Below, piece after piece: positions 20,771 through 30,079 of a DNA stretch of 64,000 bases; position 1 is the stretch's first letter; the number at the start of each line of letters is the position of its first letter. The DNA lies in the NCBI GenBank assembly GCA_905221605.1, contig CAJNDS010002679.1, forward strand, positions 277,501-341,500. The letters are read 5' to 3'. A program made the position numbers and the translations under genes. The notes below the pieces were generated by a model. That model was not told where the DNA came from. It ran no database searches and worked only from the letters and a program-made list of their open reading frames with translations. The DNA is from Symbiodinium natans (lineage: Eukaryota; Sar; Dinophyceae; Suessiales; Symbiodiniaceae).

Positions 20771-21220
20771 GCTTTGTTTTTACGTTCCGGGGCATGTTCC
20801 GTAGCAGGGCTCCATGTTCGAGTCTCTCCTTGACCCTTGGTCCCTAGGAGCCGTGTAGGGTTCTCGGGTGTTGCTTAGGGCACAGGGTTTAGGGTTTAGG
20901 TTTTGAGGGTTATTAGGGCTGGTCTCGAACCCCCAAAACCACACCCTAAATTCCCTAAATTCCTTAAATTCCCTAAATTCCCTAAATCTTAATTAAGCCC
21001 TTAGCCCCACCCCGCACCCCAACTGCAAAGCAAATGGTCGTTTCTCTGAGCTTGGAGTCTTTGCGTGTCTCCGTTTCAAGACGGTCCGTGGCATTCTGGG
21101 TACCCCAAGACGGAGCCATGGTGTAGAGAAACTGACCCAAAACCCCTAATCCCTAAACCCCTAAACCCCTAAACCCTAATCCCTAATCCCGAAACCCTAA
21201 ACGCCAAACCCCAAACCCCA
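20770..21220. other. Spacer with possible exon
   Basis: Around 21030-21120 a frame reads KANGRFSELGVFACLRFKTV and continues with a basic segment to a stop near 21150. Repeats of TTCCCTAAA and CCCTAAT units surround it. Confidence 0.35.
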
Positions 21221-21224
21221 CCAC

Positions 21225-21345
21225 ATGAAGTTGGAGGAAGGCATGGTTCTTCAAGTACATCGTCTTTGCCGTCTTTGGATTGCTGAGCTGCCTACCGGTG
21301 GTCCGCCAGAGGCCCAGAGGAAGAACAGCTTCAAGGCCAAGGTTT
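21225..21345 (+). CDS. Possible exon, frame ambiguous
   Basis: Two frames are open. One starts MKLEEGMVLQVHRLCRLWIA. The other reads AWFFKYIVFAVFGLLSCLPV followed by VRQRPRGRT, a classic membrane span ending in basic residues. The second is more striking, but the sequence alone does not decide. Confidence 0.4.
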
Positions 21346-21399
21346 TGGGGGTTTTAGGGTGTGTATTGGTGTATGGCTTAGGGTCTAGGCGTTTAGGGG

Positions 21400-21870
21400 G
21401 GTTATGGGGCCTTGAGGGTTTAGGAATGGTCTAGGGTTCGGGGGGATGTAGCAGGTCAACGTGGCGCTTTTGATGACTCTAGGTCCAAGAGAGAGAGAGA
21501 GACACAGACTCTGAAACGGGTTGATGCTCCTTGAAGAAGGAGGGCGGGAGGGAGGCATGAAGGGAGGGATGGAGGGAGGGAGGGAGCGTGGCGCCCTAAG
21601 CCCAGGCGCGCGGCAGTGCTGGAAACAGAGAGGGATGCGCCCGTCCTTGGTCGACGAGATCGAGGAGCAAGCGGGCTTTAGGGTTTGGCGCCTTTTGGCA
21701 CCGCATTTTTTTAAGAAGGTGACCAAAATTTGCGGCCCTTGTGTTGGGCCTAGGGAACACAGAAGAATCGAGACCCAGAAGGGGCCCAACATGTAGATCA
21801 ACCTGCAGTTCCTGGGCCTACAGGGCCTCGTCGTAATGATATGCGGGGATGCCCAGCAACATGCCGAGCC
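21400..21870. other. Low-complexity spacer
   Basis: A GA-rich tract (GAGAGAGAGACAC near 21490, GGAGGGAGGGAGGG near 21570) is followed by unique DNA. Open frames here are driven by the purine-rich tract. Confidence 0.5.
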
Positions 21871-21919
21871 AACGATCGAACGTTTTAAGGTTTACGGCTC
21901 ACACATGGTCATCTCATAA

Positions 21920-21943
21920 GCCTACCCATGAACCTCCGAGTAG
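21920..21943. mobile_element. Family D right end acting as acceptor
   Basis: CCTACCCATGAACCTCCGAG then TAG. It matches the right ends at 24760, 29355 and 30885 and abuts an open exon frame in phase 1. Confidence 0.55.
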
Positions 21944-22035
21944 GTCTAGGGCGACATCTGCAGGAGCCCAGCGCCACAGATTCGGCGCGCTTTGACAGCC
22001 ATGCCCCTCTGGCCGGGTTCAGGACTGGGAGCTGA
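21944..22035 (+). CDS. Candidate terminal exon, unknown protein
   Basis: Two bases and 29 codons to TGA: LGRHLQEPSATDSARFDSHA then PLAGFRTGS. The acceptor AG is supplied by a family D right end. No family is recognised. Confidence 0.5.
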
Positions 22036-22289
22036 AGCTCCGAGTAGCCGAGTAGCCCAAAGGTGGGAACCTGTTACCTCAAAACGTGTCCTAGGGGAGG
22101 TCAGTATTTAAGATGCAAACGGTTTCTACCGGTCATCACTTCCATCCTAGGCCTGTTAGACACCTTGTTGCGGACCAGAACATCCCGAAACTCTGCGCCT
22201 CAAGTTTTAGGCTTTAAGGGTTTAGGCTTGAGAGTCTAACCCTCGAAAAACCGCAGAAAGCCCTAGCAAACCCTTCAACGACTGCCTTA

Positions 22290-22560
22290 GGTAATGCTGG
22301 TGACGAACGTGCCCCGGATCATGGTGCTGCTCTACGCGTCCACTTGCCTCGGAGCCGCAAGCACGAACCCGGTCTACTCAAGCCCCAAACCCCACAGCAT
22401 TGAGGCCACCACCGGACCCCCGGAATTTAGGCAGAAAAAAGCTTATGCATTCAGCGATGAGGTCCAGGTAGCAGGCCCGTGCGGAGTCCGGCCGCAGGAG
22501 GGCCTCATGAATAGATACACAAAAAAAACAAAAATGAATCACTGAAAAAGTATATACAGA
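22290..22560 (+). CDS. Two possible exon patches
   Basis: A first patch from about 22294 reads VTNVPRIMVLLYASTCLGAA, hydrophobic and possibly membrane-inserted. A second, after TTTAG (22430), reads QKKAYAFSDEVQ and ends at a possible donor CAG|GTAGCA. The two could be linked, but I cannot fix phases. Confidence 0.35.
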
Positions 22561-22665
22561 TATATACAAAAATAAATAGTATATATATATGTATATATAT
22601 ATAAAGGTATATAGTTATCATGAGTTCACAGGTACCTGTTATAGTCAGGCTCCCTATATATATGT
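22558..22665. repeat. TA/TATG microsatellite tract
   Basis: Dense TATATA with interruptions, AT-rich for about 100 bp. Minus frames rich in Y and I here are artefacts. Confidence 0.9.
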
Positions 22666-23021
22666 AAGGTTGAAATAAGCCACCCGGAAGGAACAATGCC
22701 CGAGTAGCATCCAGACGGCTGTTTCTTCAGGTTTGCTGAACATCAGGCCTCGATGCGTGCCAAACCCTAAGCCCCAAATCCTGCGTCCGAAACAACGCGC
22801 CGCTTGAGGCCTTCTGTACTCGAGACTCCAGCTGTCTCTCCTTCTTTCCATGGCCTTTGTGTCCCTGGTGGCTCGGACCATTCTTGCAAAGCTTTTAGGG
22901 TTTATGGGGTATAGGATTCTGGGGGCTTGGGGTTTGGGGCTTAGGGTGAAGTTGTTTTCGACGCGAGACCATACAGCCTTCTACATCTCAAACTTTAAGA
23001 CCGACTCTAAGAAGCGTTGAG

Positions 23022-23130
23022 GTGAACGTTCTCCAAGCCGCGGCCGCTCGCCTGAAGCTGCCTACGTGGAAGATGGATGTGGGGACTTCAGGGATGTCGC
23101 ATGCTACAAATGCCTCCTTGATGTGCGGGG
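23022..23130 (+). CDS. Candidate exon, unknown protein
   Basis: Acceptor GCGTTGAG, then VNVLQAAAARLKLPTWKMDV followed by GTSGMSHATNASLMCG. The right border is obscured by poly-G tracts. Phase 0 at the start. No family. Confidence 0.4.
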
Positions 23131-23417
23131 GGCGGGGGGGGGGGGGCTTGCTCTCAATACCTTCAACCCTAAACCCTAAACCCTCAACCCCAAACCCTAA
23201 AAATGGCCGGGGGGTGGGGGCGGGGGGGGGGGGTTGGGGGTTGCTCTCAATGAGGGTTTCTGAACTTGTCTTACAGGAGTCATTTAAGGAATGCAAAGGG
23301 AGAAAGGGATCCGACTGAACTCAACATGACTCCTTAAAGCTCATATATATATATATATATTTATTTATGGCGGATTCTTTATTTTTTATTTTTTTGGGTT
23401 TTTGTTTGACTTGTTAG

Positions 23418-23500
23418 GTCCCTTGTGTGGGTACTACATCCTTCGGCCGCTGCCGGAGTCAAAGTATGTGTGGTTTGATCTGCATGATGGATGCTTATCG
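23418..23500 (+). CDS. Candidate internal exon, aromatic-rich
   Basis: An excellent T-rich acceptor (TTTGTTTGACTTGTTAG) and a donor TTATCG|GTATGC. Two bases plus 27 codons reading PLCGYYILRPLPESKYVWFD then LHDGCLS. The YYILRPL string resembles part of the YYxLRPxRD motif of nucleotide-exchange (TLC-like) MFS transporters, but the conserved acidic residue that should follow is absent, so I leave it unassigned. Confidence 0.5.
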
Positions 23501-23509
23501 GTATGCCAA

Positions 23510-24190
23510 ATCCCACAAACCCCAAAAGCCTCAACCCTAAACTGCCTAAACCCTAAAATCTACAAGGAGCACCTTACAATCGAGCCCAGAGTGGGGCAAG
23601 CCCAGGGGGGGGCTGGGCTCGTAGGCTCTCCAGTCTAAGCCGCTTGAAGCCTAAATTCTCAACACGACCGCTCCTTCCTATCCCCTCGCCTCTACCTTGC
23701 TGAAATGCCTCGGCGTGTCCCCTCAAGCACTCCAAAAGCATCTCCAAGATGAGAGCCGAGACGATGCCTATTTGGTGCGGCAAGAAAGATGCACAATGGG
23801 AGAAACCAAGTACAACCAACCACTCAGTAGCTGAACTGAACATCGTTTCTCGGTTCAGCATGGGGGCAATGGTGTTTCCTGGTTACATTCTTACTTGGGG
23901 GGGGTACCAACAGCCCTACATTTACCTGCCTAGGAACCTTCTCGAAAGAACCCTAAACCCCAAAGCCCAAAACCACGCCAAACCCTGCTTTGGGGCCTGT
24001 TTTGGGGGGCTTTAGGGTTTTTTGGGGGTGCTTTGGGGGTTTGGGGGTGCTTTGGCGGAGGAATGTCCCACATGTCCCTAACGTCCCCGCTCCCTAAGCC
24101 TCCTGAGCTTCCTAAGCTTCCTGCATCCCAGAGGCCTTCAAGCCTTAAGGGTTTAGGGTTTAGGGTTTAGGGTTTAAGCCCTAGGTCAAC
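23510..24190. other. Spacer, frames on both strands
   Basis: Around 23740-23860 plus and minus frames overlap, both protein-like (minus: EMLLECLRGHAEAFQQG; plus: MRAETMPIWCGKKDAQWE). G/T-rich heptamer-like DNA follows from 23940 on. No decision is possible. Confidence 0.35.
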
Positions 24191-24191
24191 T

Positions 24192-24440
24192 TTGACTACT
24201 ACGCTTCAAGCTGGATTCGCCCGGGCGCCCGATGCAAAGCGTAGGAGGCCGAGGCTCCTTTGGGCTCTAAACCGACCTCTCATCGAAGGACGTGCGTTGC
24301 ATTGTGGCCCCTTTGAGGAGGCCATAAAAAAGGTAGTAATTTCCTCAACATGTCGGGCGCCAAAAAAACGATGCTTGTTCAGGACCAGAATTGTTAGGGA
24401 ACATCTCGACTCAGAGGTCGTTGTAGGGTTTAGGGCTTAG
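24192..24440 (+). CDS. Open frame, possible exon
   Basis: A basic frame of about 80 codons (FARAPDAKRRRPRLLWALNR, then EEAIKKVVIS). A TTTAGGG run lies to its left and a short one to its right. There is no clear splice site or family. Confidence 0.3.
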   Translation: MTTTLQAGFARAPDAKRRRPRLLWALNRPLIEGRALHCGPFEEAIKKVVISSTCRAPKKRCLFRTRIVREHLDSEVVVGFRA

Positions 24441-24669
24441 GTTCTACGAACTCTTAAACGTTCTTAAACCACAAAGATGGTACCCTCTTCCTCGGTTAAA
24501 CCTCAAAGCCCTACGCTGCGAGAAGCACCCAAAGCCTGAAACCCCAAAGTCCTAAACCCTACAGCCTAAACCCGACGCCTGAGATGTCCCACCCGGCACA
24601 CCGGAACCCTAGAGCCCTTGACACAGCGTGCGGCCTCAAACCCCGAAGTGGTTACAACTGTTGGTGCAA

Positions 24670-24782
24670 GAATCTTCATGATTATTAATTAGAAAACTTA
24701 GGGTTAACTATGGCAACTGTAATGACAACCACATTTGGGGTACATATAACCCTACCTATAACTCTATGAACCTCCAAGTAAG
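24670..24782. mobile_element. Family D element, left end degraded
   Basis: Right end ACTCTATGAACCTCCAAGTA ending in AG, internal GGGGTACATATAACCCTACC. A weak left-end match (ATCTTCATGATTATTAATTA) lies at about 24672. A strong coding patch starts immediately after it. Confidence 0.6.
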
Positions 24783-24913
24783 GTTCATTCGAAGTCAAGG
24801 TTCATTTTCTCAACGGCCTAGGCCGGCAGTACGACGTCACGGAGTCCGTTGCGTTCCATGCCCCACGCCTGCCAGCGTTAAGTAAGGGGCCAGATTTTCT
24901 TTGGGTTTTGTAA
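24783..24913 (+). CDS. Candidate terminal exon, unknown protein
   Basis: Two bases then 42 codons and TAA: SFEVKVHFLNGLGRQYDVTE, SVAFHAPRLPALSK, GPDFLWVL. The alternating hydrophobic start looks like beta strands of a folded domain. A good donor (TTAA|GTAAGG at 24881) could instead end the exon earlier. The acceptor comes from a family D end. Confidence 0.5.
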
Positions 24914-25139
24914 GACTAGCTGAGGTACGGTCTTAGGCTTTAGGTCCTTGGCCCCTCCCCCTTACGAACTAAAGCAAAGAGATCCAGGATGATCCAGGCA
25001 TCCGCCGACCCTGTGCGACGGATCACTTGATTTGTGCCGCGGACTGGGTTCGGCCTCTAGCCGCCCGGTTAAACCCTAAACCCTAAACCCTAAACCCTAA
25101 GCCCTAAACCCCAAACCCTCTCTAGACTCACTCCCCAAG

Positions 25140-25217
25140 GTGCTGCATCACAGCTACCGCCTCGCAGAATTGGCCCTGCGGCCGCGCGGACGAGTTTTTG
25201 CCCTAAGAGGGAGTTGA
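25140..25217 (+). CDS. Candidate terminal exon
   Basis: Acceptor ACTCCCCAAG preceded by CCCTAAA units, phase 0, 25 codons and TGA: VLHHSYRLAELALRPRGRVF then ALRGS. No family is recognised. It lies just upstream of the HEAT gene and might be the 3' end of a preceding gene. Confidence 0.4.
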   Translation: MLHHSYRLAELALRPRGRVFALRGS

Positions 25218-25252
25218 CCTTTACAGGTGTTTTTTCAGGCGTGTCAGGGACT

Positions 25253-25346
25253 TTAGTATATATATATATATATATGTATCTACATATATACCTGTATATA
25301 TATATTGTATGTATTTATATGTGTATATCCTCTATATATGTATTAT

Positions 25347-25386
<40 letters not shown>

Positions 25387-25400
25387 ATACATATATAAAG
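25253..25400. repeat. TA and (ATCT)n microsatellites
   Basis: (TA)n, TATG-rich tracts and about ten ATCT units at 25347-25385. Similar TA tracts lie inside the adjacent gene's introns (25690-25707, 25849-25903). Confidence 0.95.
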
Positions 25401-25449
25401 ATCGCTGGCCGCCCCCCCCCACTCGAAACCCTAAACCCTGAACCTTGAG

Positions 25450-25686
25450 AACCCTGAACCTGTGCTGTTGCCTGGCCGCCCCTACGTCGCATTTTTGGGG
25501 CACAGCCACCAGGCGTTGTTTGAGAATTGCAGTATGACAGTTTCACTATGTGCCATTTTGGCGGCGGGCTGGATTGCAGCGGCAGCCACGCGTGTCGGCT
25601 CGTCGCAGGAGATCGGAGGCCAGGGGAAGTCAGCCACAAGTCTCTTTGGCTCTAGGGACGCGCATCACCCTATGTTACTGTTATTG
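25450..25686 (+). CDS. HEAT gene exon 1 (tentative)
   Basis: 79 codons, phase 0 at its end, with donor TTATTG|GTGAGA, the best 5' splice site in this region. It includes a hydrophobic stretch MTVSLCAILAAGWIAAAATR. It joins in frame to 25926. The acceptor (CCTTGAG) is weak. Confidence 0.45.
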
Positions 25687-28637
25687 GTGAGAATATATAT
25701 ATATATACCCTGCTTCGTATGGTGTTCTTATGGTGTTCTTGAGCATCCCTTTTGTGTTTGAGCTGCGCCGGAGGACATTCCAGGCTTCGAGATTGGACAT
25801 TGGTGGCAGAGGTGGATAGAGCTGAGGCCGGGGTGCATTGCGGGCCGTTATATATATATATGTATGTATATATGTATATATGTATATATATATATATATA
25901 TATGTTTTTTAAATGTTTCCTTCAGGGCTTGGAGTTTCCTCATCACGTGCAGCTGCAGCACAATGAGAGCATTGACCGTGCAGTGAACATAAACCATGAG
26001 GCCACAACATCCCTTGTCATACTAAGATCAGCACTTGTTTCGGAGGTGTATATGGGGGTTTACGAAAATAGGGGAACCCTAAAGTAGACCCCAAATAGTA
26101 GGATTCTTGGATGTTCCCCCTTACACTAACAGTCCTTTTAGGAGTATTAAATGGGTACTATAACCCCTATTAGGGGCTGTTAGTATGAGGGGGAACATCC
26201 CAACCTACAACCTACAACCTACAACCTACAACCTTAAACCCTAAACCCTGAACCCTAAACCCCATGAGAACATCCCAAACCACATAGCTTACTCAGCAGC
26301 CTGCTCTTGGCAGGCCTTCCGGGCGGACCACAGCCAGTGCCAGAAGCAGATGGAGAGTTTGGACCGCCACATCAAGGAGTGGGCTCCGGGTTTCGGGTTT
26401 AGGGTTTAGGGTTAGGGTTTAGGGTTTAGGGTTTAGGGTTTAGGGTTTAGGGTTTAGGGTTTAGGGTTTAGGGTTTAGGGTTTAGGGTTTAGGGTTTAGG
26501 GTTAGGGTTTGGGGTTTAGGGCTTCAACGAGTTGGCTTGGGTTTCTCGCGCCTCATGCCAAGCCCTCAACCCTTCCACAATCTGGAGGGTTTAGTGTTTA
26601 GGGTTTAGGAAAAACCCTAAACCCTACTGGAGAGTATTCTGTGCCCTTTTGGAGGAGTTTTGTGAGGGAGTCCGCCCATCGCTGCAAAATCGGTCATTGC
26701 AGGCTGTGACCTACATGTTAGACGTGAATGCGGAAGAAATGGCGAAGGATATCAGCCGTGCATTGTGGAAAGGTAGGCCGGATGCTTCAAATGGTCTGCT
26801 TTACAATCGTGTTGGATTTGGGTTGAAGAACCTGATGCTGTGGAGTGGTGCCTCGCCCCAGTCGCGCAAGTTTTGGTGCAACTCGCTGGGTCTGTACATG
26901 CTTCTTGGCATGGCGTTCGTCACGTTCGGCTAGTAGTACTAGCTCAACCGCCCCTTTGCGGATATGCGTAGATGTGTAGATGGGAGCTTGCCAGCCTCTA
27001 GTTGCTTTCTTGGAACACGAAAGGTTGCACGAAGGCGGTGCAGACGACCAGTTCAGGACACCTTTGGGCAGCCTTTTAGAGACTTTGGGATACTGGGGAA
27101 TGATTTTCGATTTTTGGGTGCTACAACTCATAAGAAACAGCTAAAATTCTAATTTTTGCCAGGGTTTCCAAGTTCAGCTAAGGAGATGGAGGGCGTGAAG
27201 GACTCCCAGGGCCAGATCCTTGGCGATTGTAGCTGGACGCAGAAGGCACCCTTGTGGCAGTCGGCCTCTGAGGCAGTCGTCCTGCAAAGTGAGGAGGGTC
27301 TTGTTCGGGTGTTGTTGAACAAGACCTTGCAGGGAGGCCCGTGGACATTAGTGACTAGCATCTTCTACCGCTTCGAGCTCCCTGCCCTAGCCCGGCATCC
27401 GCCCAAAGGGGGACTCAGGATCCTCAATGAAAATCCTGCGGTCAAGTGCAAGCACCTGGTGCCCTTCATTCGCGGAAGGATCGAGGAAACAGGTGTGCCG
27501 GAGACTTGGAAGCAGGTGGGGAGCTTCTCCTGTCTGGATATCCCGGGGCTTCTAGGCGAAGAGGAGGCGCATCGAATGGATGCCCGTGCCACCCCCTTCC
27601 AGAAGCCAGGCTTCCGCGTGCGCGACGAGTGTCAGCTCCGCAACAAGGCTCTGACATGGGAGCTCTTCCAAGCCTGCCTCTCCCAGGGGGAGGTCGAGTG
27701 GCATGACCTTCAGCAGGTGGCCGCGCGATTCGGCGTCTTCGACCCGACGAGCTCCGGGGAAGAAGCCTTGAGGTTGCGGGTTTCCAGACTTCTTGAGGAG
27801 TACGGCCCACAAGTTGCGGTGGCGATCCCTGACCTCATGCGCATGTTTGACATCAAAGTCCTTGAGGGGCTGATAGCTATGGAAGAGGACATCACGCATA
27901 GCGACGGAAAAGTGGCCGACCGGGCTTTCGCAGCCATGGGCGCTGGAGTCCAGCACCTGGGGCATCCTGACCTGGAAAAGCTGCTGAATGCCAGGTTTTT
28001 TCCGGCACATGTCCTGCTGAAGGTTGTGCAGGGCTTGGCTGCTTTGGGCAAGAGAGACCCTGGCCTGGTGCTGGCAAGCCTGGCGCTGGCCATGAAAAAT
28101 GACGATGCCGACGTTCGGGAGGCAGCTGTGCAGGCGGTGGTTGGCATGGGCACTGCTGACCCCACTTGGGTGCTGCCCGCCCTGGCGAAGACCCTCGGTG
28201 ATGCTAGGTTGGGCGCAGCCCAGTTTGGTGATGCTAGGTTGGACGTGGCCCAGCTAATCCTCCTGGCTCTGCCGGCCTTGCCTGAGCTGGCCAGCGGCTG
28301 CATGCTGGAGCTGTCCAGTCTGCAGGCACTGCAGGCGGTGGCGGCGGATGCTAACAGCAACTGGCAAGTGCGTGCCCCGGCTGTCAAGGCCTTGGGGCTC
28401 GCGTGCACGAAGGACCTGAACTTAGTTTTGCCAATCCTGGACAAGGCCGTCTCCGATGTCTCTTCACAAGTACGCCTTTCAGCCGTCGAGGCGCTGGATT
28501 CCCTGGCTGCAAGGGGTGGCGAGAAGACCTCGATAGTCCCTCTTCTGCAAAGGGCCTTGAAAGATAGACATTCCAAGGTCTATGGCGCCGCTCTCCGTGC
28601 CATTGCCCACCATGGCTCCCCACACCCTAACACCTAA
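25450..28637 (+). CDS. HEAT-repeat protein gene, five-exon model (5' incomplete)
   Basis: Proposed exons are 25450-25686, 25926-26045, 26314-26389, 26635-26772 and 27163-28637. All four introns run GT to AG, phases match at every junction (0, 0, 1, 1), and the sum is a whole number of codons (682 with stop). The last exon carries helical repeats over its C-terminal 200 or so codons, with HEAT-type segments such as VREAAVQAVVGM and VRLSAVEALDSLA. HEAT repeats form a superhelical scaffold for protein binding, so the role is probably protein-protein interaction. The part encoded by exons 1-4 and the first half of exon 5 matches no family I know. Within exon 4 the frame could also read on to a stop at 26933, and exon 1 is the least certain. 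The 5' end is not found. Confidence 0.6.
25926..26045 (+). CDS. HEAT gene exon 2
   Basis: Acceptor TGTTTCCTTCAG, donor TCGGAG|GTGTAT, exactly 40 codons, starting GLEFPHHVQLQHNESIDRAV. The donor lies four bases before a family A left end, so the element sits at the very start of the next intron. Confidence 0.6.
26046..26313. other. Intron 2 of the HEAT gene, made of two elements
   Basis: It starts GTGTATATGGGGGTTTACGA (a family A half), then holds a complete family B element (26109-26200), four ACAACCT units, CCCTAAA units, and ends CTGCTCTTGGCAG. Confidence 0.6.
26109..26200. mobile_element. Family B inverted-repeat element, best copy
   Basis: Left end GGATGTTCCCCCTTACACTA, right end TAGTATGAGGGGGAACATCC: nearly perfect inverted repeats of about 25 bp. 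The interior is AGTATTAAATGGGTACTATA and CCCCTATTAGGGGCTGTT. 92 bp, non-coding. Confidence 0.85.
26314..26389 (+). CDS. HEAT gene exon 3
   Basis: 25 codons plus one base: AFRADHSQCQKQMESLDRHI then KEWAP. The acceptor is CTCTTGGCAG. The donor CTCCGG|GTTTCGGG is the first unit of the TTTAGGG array that follows. Confidence 0.55.
26390..26634. repeat. Intron 3 of the HEAT gene, built from heptamers
   Basis: It begins GTTTCGGGTTTAGGGTTTAG and continues as about eighteen TTTAGGG units to 26520, then a unique 60 bp, a few TTTAGGG, and finally CCCTAAACCCTACTGGAGAG. Both orientations are present, TTTAGGG at the 5' end and CCCTAAA at the 3' end. Confidence 0.65.
26635..26772 (+). CDS. HEAT gene exon 4
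   Basis: Two bases, 45 codons, one base, reading FCALLEEFCEGVRPSLQNRS onward to KDISRALWK. The donor is TGGAAAG|GTAGGC. If unspliced, the frame continues 53 more codons to TAG at 26933. Confidence 0.55.
27163..28637 (+). CDS. HEAT gene exon 5 (terminal)
   Basis: The acceptor is AATTTTTGCCAG. The frame stays open for 1475 nt to TAA, by far the longest credible coding stretch in the window. There is no ATG at its start, which fits an internal acceptor; the first internal ATG is at 27186. Two near-identical units around 28197-28246 (GDARLGAAQFGDARLDVAQ) show a recent internal 33-nt duplication. Confidence 0.75.
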
Positions 28638-28639
28638 AC

Positions 28640-29163
28640 CGACAGAACCGAGGCGGCCCGAGGAAAAAGGGGCGCGTGTCGTCCGAGCGGTGGCATGCTC
28701 CCCCCAAGCCCAAGCCGCCCGAGACATCAAGCCCGAGACATCAAGCCCGAGACATCAAGCCCGAGACCCGAGACCCAAACCTTCCCCCCCTTCAAACCCT
28801 GAAACCCTAAGCTCTAAACCCAAAACCCTAAACACTAACCCTAAACCTTCCCGAAACTGTGGCGTCAATGCTACTTCACATCTGCATCCTGCAAACTTCA
28901 AGCTTCCTGAACGCTAAAACCCGGTCACGTGTCCGGGCTAGATGGGGCTGCACTCGGTAATTTCTTTGCAGTGGGTGGATGTTCGGGTGCCCGTTATTCG
29001 CTTGGTCGGTGTGTTGCGGTCATGACAGAGCTCTAGGAAGGGCGGACATATTGACTTGGGGCCTGCTTGTTTTGAGCTGATGGGAGGAGCCCATAAGCCC
29101 TAAACCCTAAACCCTAAACCCTGAAGCCCTAAATCCTCAACCCAAACCTCCCAAATTTGCCAG
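28640..29163. other. Intergenic spacer after the HEAT gene
   Basis: Contains about three copies of a 14-bp unit (GAGACATCAAGCCC, 28725-28770), scattered CCCTAAA units and a CCCTAAA run at 29097-29125. No exon is seen. Confidence 0.5.
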
Positions 29164-29511
29164 GGTCCTCACCTTGCTGGGCTTTGCCGTCGTCCTCAGG
29201 CCTGGGATGGGGGTGCCTTCTGGCGGGGGTTTCTGGGGATCCTCCTCCCTCCGAGCCCTTACTTGGAGGTTCACGGGTACATCTAAGTTCTGGTAGGGCT
29301 ATAAGTAGGGTAACTCTGGTTCTTTTGGGTACTTATAACCCCACGTATAAGTACCCATGAACCTTCATGTAGATCCTTAACGCCCTGCGCTTCAAACCAA
29401 ATCGGCCCTTCCCAGGTCTCCTTTCTTTTGCCTCGCTGTGTAACCCTTGTTCGATACACATGCTACATGTGCGGAACGCATATAGACAATGACATATGCC
29501 TATGCATATAA
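29164..29511 (+). CDS. Two-exon gene split by a family D introner
   Basis: Exon 29164-29268 (acceptor AAATTTGCCAG) reads VLTLLGFAVVLRPGMGVPSG onward and ends in phase 2 at TTGGAG|GTTCACGGG. Intron 29269-29372 is one complete family D element. Exon 29373-29511 continues in frame from TCATGTAG for 45 codons to TAA (SLTPCASNQIGPSQVSFLLP, then RYTCYMCGTHID). The hydrophobic first exon could be a membrane segment and the second is cysteine-rich. No family is recognised. It would be the 3' end of a longer gene. Confidence 0.5.
29269..29372. mobile_element. Family D introner, complete
   Basis: The ends are ACTTGGAG|GTTCACGGGTAC and GTACCCATGAACCTTCATGT then AG: inverted repeats that hold the GT donor at one end and the AG acceptor at the other. 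The interior is GTAGGGTAACTCTGGTTCTT and CTTATAACCCCACGTATAAG. 104 nt. Confidence 0.75.
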
Positions 29512-29700
29512 AACTGATGTACATGTACAAGTACATGGCACATGCACATGCGCATGTTTATGTACATGCCATACACATATCTGCTCGCCAATATCAAGAA
29601 CTAGATGAAAACAAAAGATATATCTAGATAGAACCTTTTAGTTCAGTACGTAAATATCACGAAGCTGGCTAGATTGAGCTTCTGCCTTGGCAGGTTTTAG

Positions 29701-30039
29701 GACAAAACCCCTGAGAGTTGTCTTTTGATTGATAATTTCGAGGCAGTAGACGGGAGGGTCAGAATTGAACGGTTTACAGCCAGCGGGGGGTTAACTACTG
29801 ACTCTTTCAGTTTTAAGAGGCGGGGGCTCACCAGTGAATCCATCAATACGACACTTGGGGTATACTGGAGGGTTACGCGGATCTTGAGCTATAGATCGCG
29901 GTCTGTGTGCGCGCTCGTTGGTACGCTTTCTTATCTCACGGACTCAAGCACGTCTTTCGGAGAGCTCCGCGGACCTGGATCTTGCTCAAAAATATGCTGT
30001 TCGCACGTCCTTTCTTCTCTCAATCGCGTGTTTGGATAG
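29701..30039 (+). CDS. Open frame, possible terminal exon
   Basis: After TGCCTTGGCAGGTTTTAG a frame of 112 codons is open to TAG, starting DKTPESCLLIDNFEAVDGRV and rich in S, R and T. Base composition is less GC-rich than other exons. No domain is recognised, and chance openness or a decayed insertion is possible. Confidence 0.35.
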   Translation, partial: DKTPESCLLIDNFEAVDGRVRIERFTASGGLTTDSFSFKRRGLTSESINTTLGVYWRVTRILSYRSRSVCALVGTLSYLTDSSTSFGELRGPGSCSKICCSHVLSSLNRVFG

Positions 30040-30079
30040 CTCGTGAGGTTCAGATCGCAATCTCCACCATCGCATGGTA

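Noticed and set aside
25784-25846. Exon reading GFEIGHWWQRWIELRPGC, reminiscent of a PH domain strand pair
   Set aside because: Its phase does not fit the neighbouring exon at 25926, and exon 25450-25686 joins 25926 directly in frame, leaving this patch in an intron.
27710-28576. 288-codon minus-strand ORF opposite the HEAT exon
   Set aside because: Shadow of the GC-rich HEAT coding sequence; its alanine/serine/arginine composition is typical of an antisense frame and it has no HEAT-like pattern.
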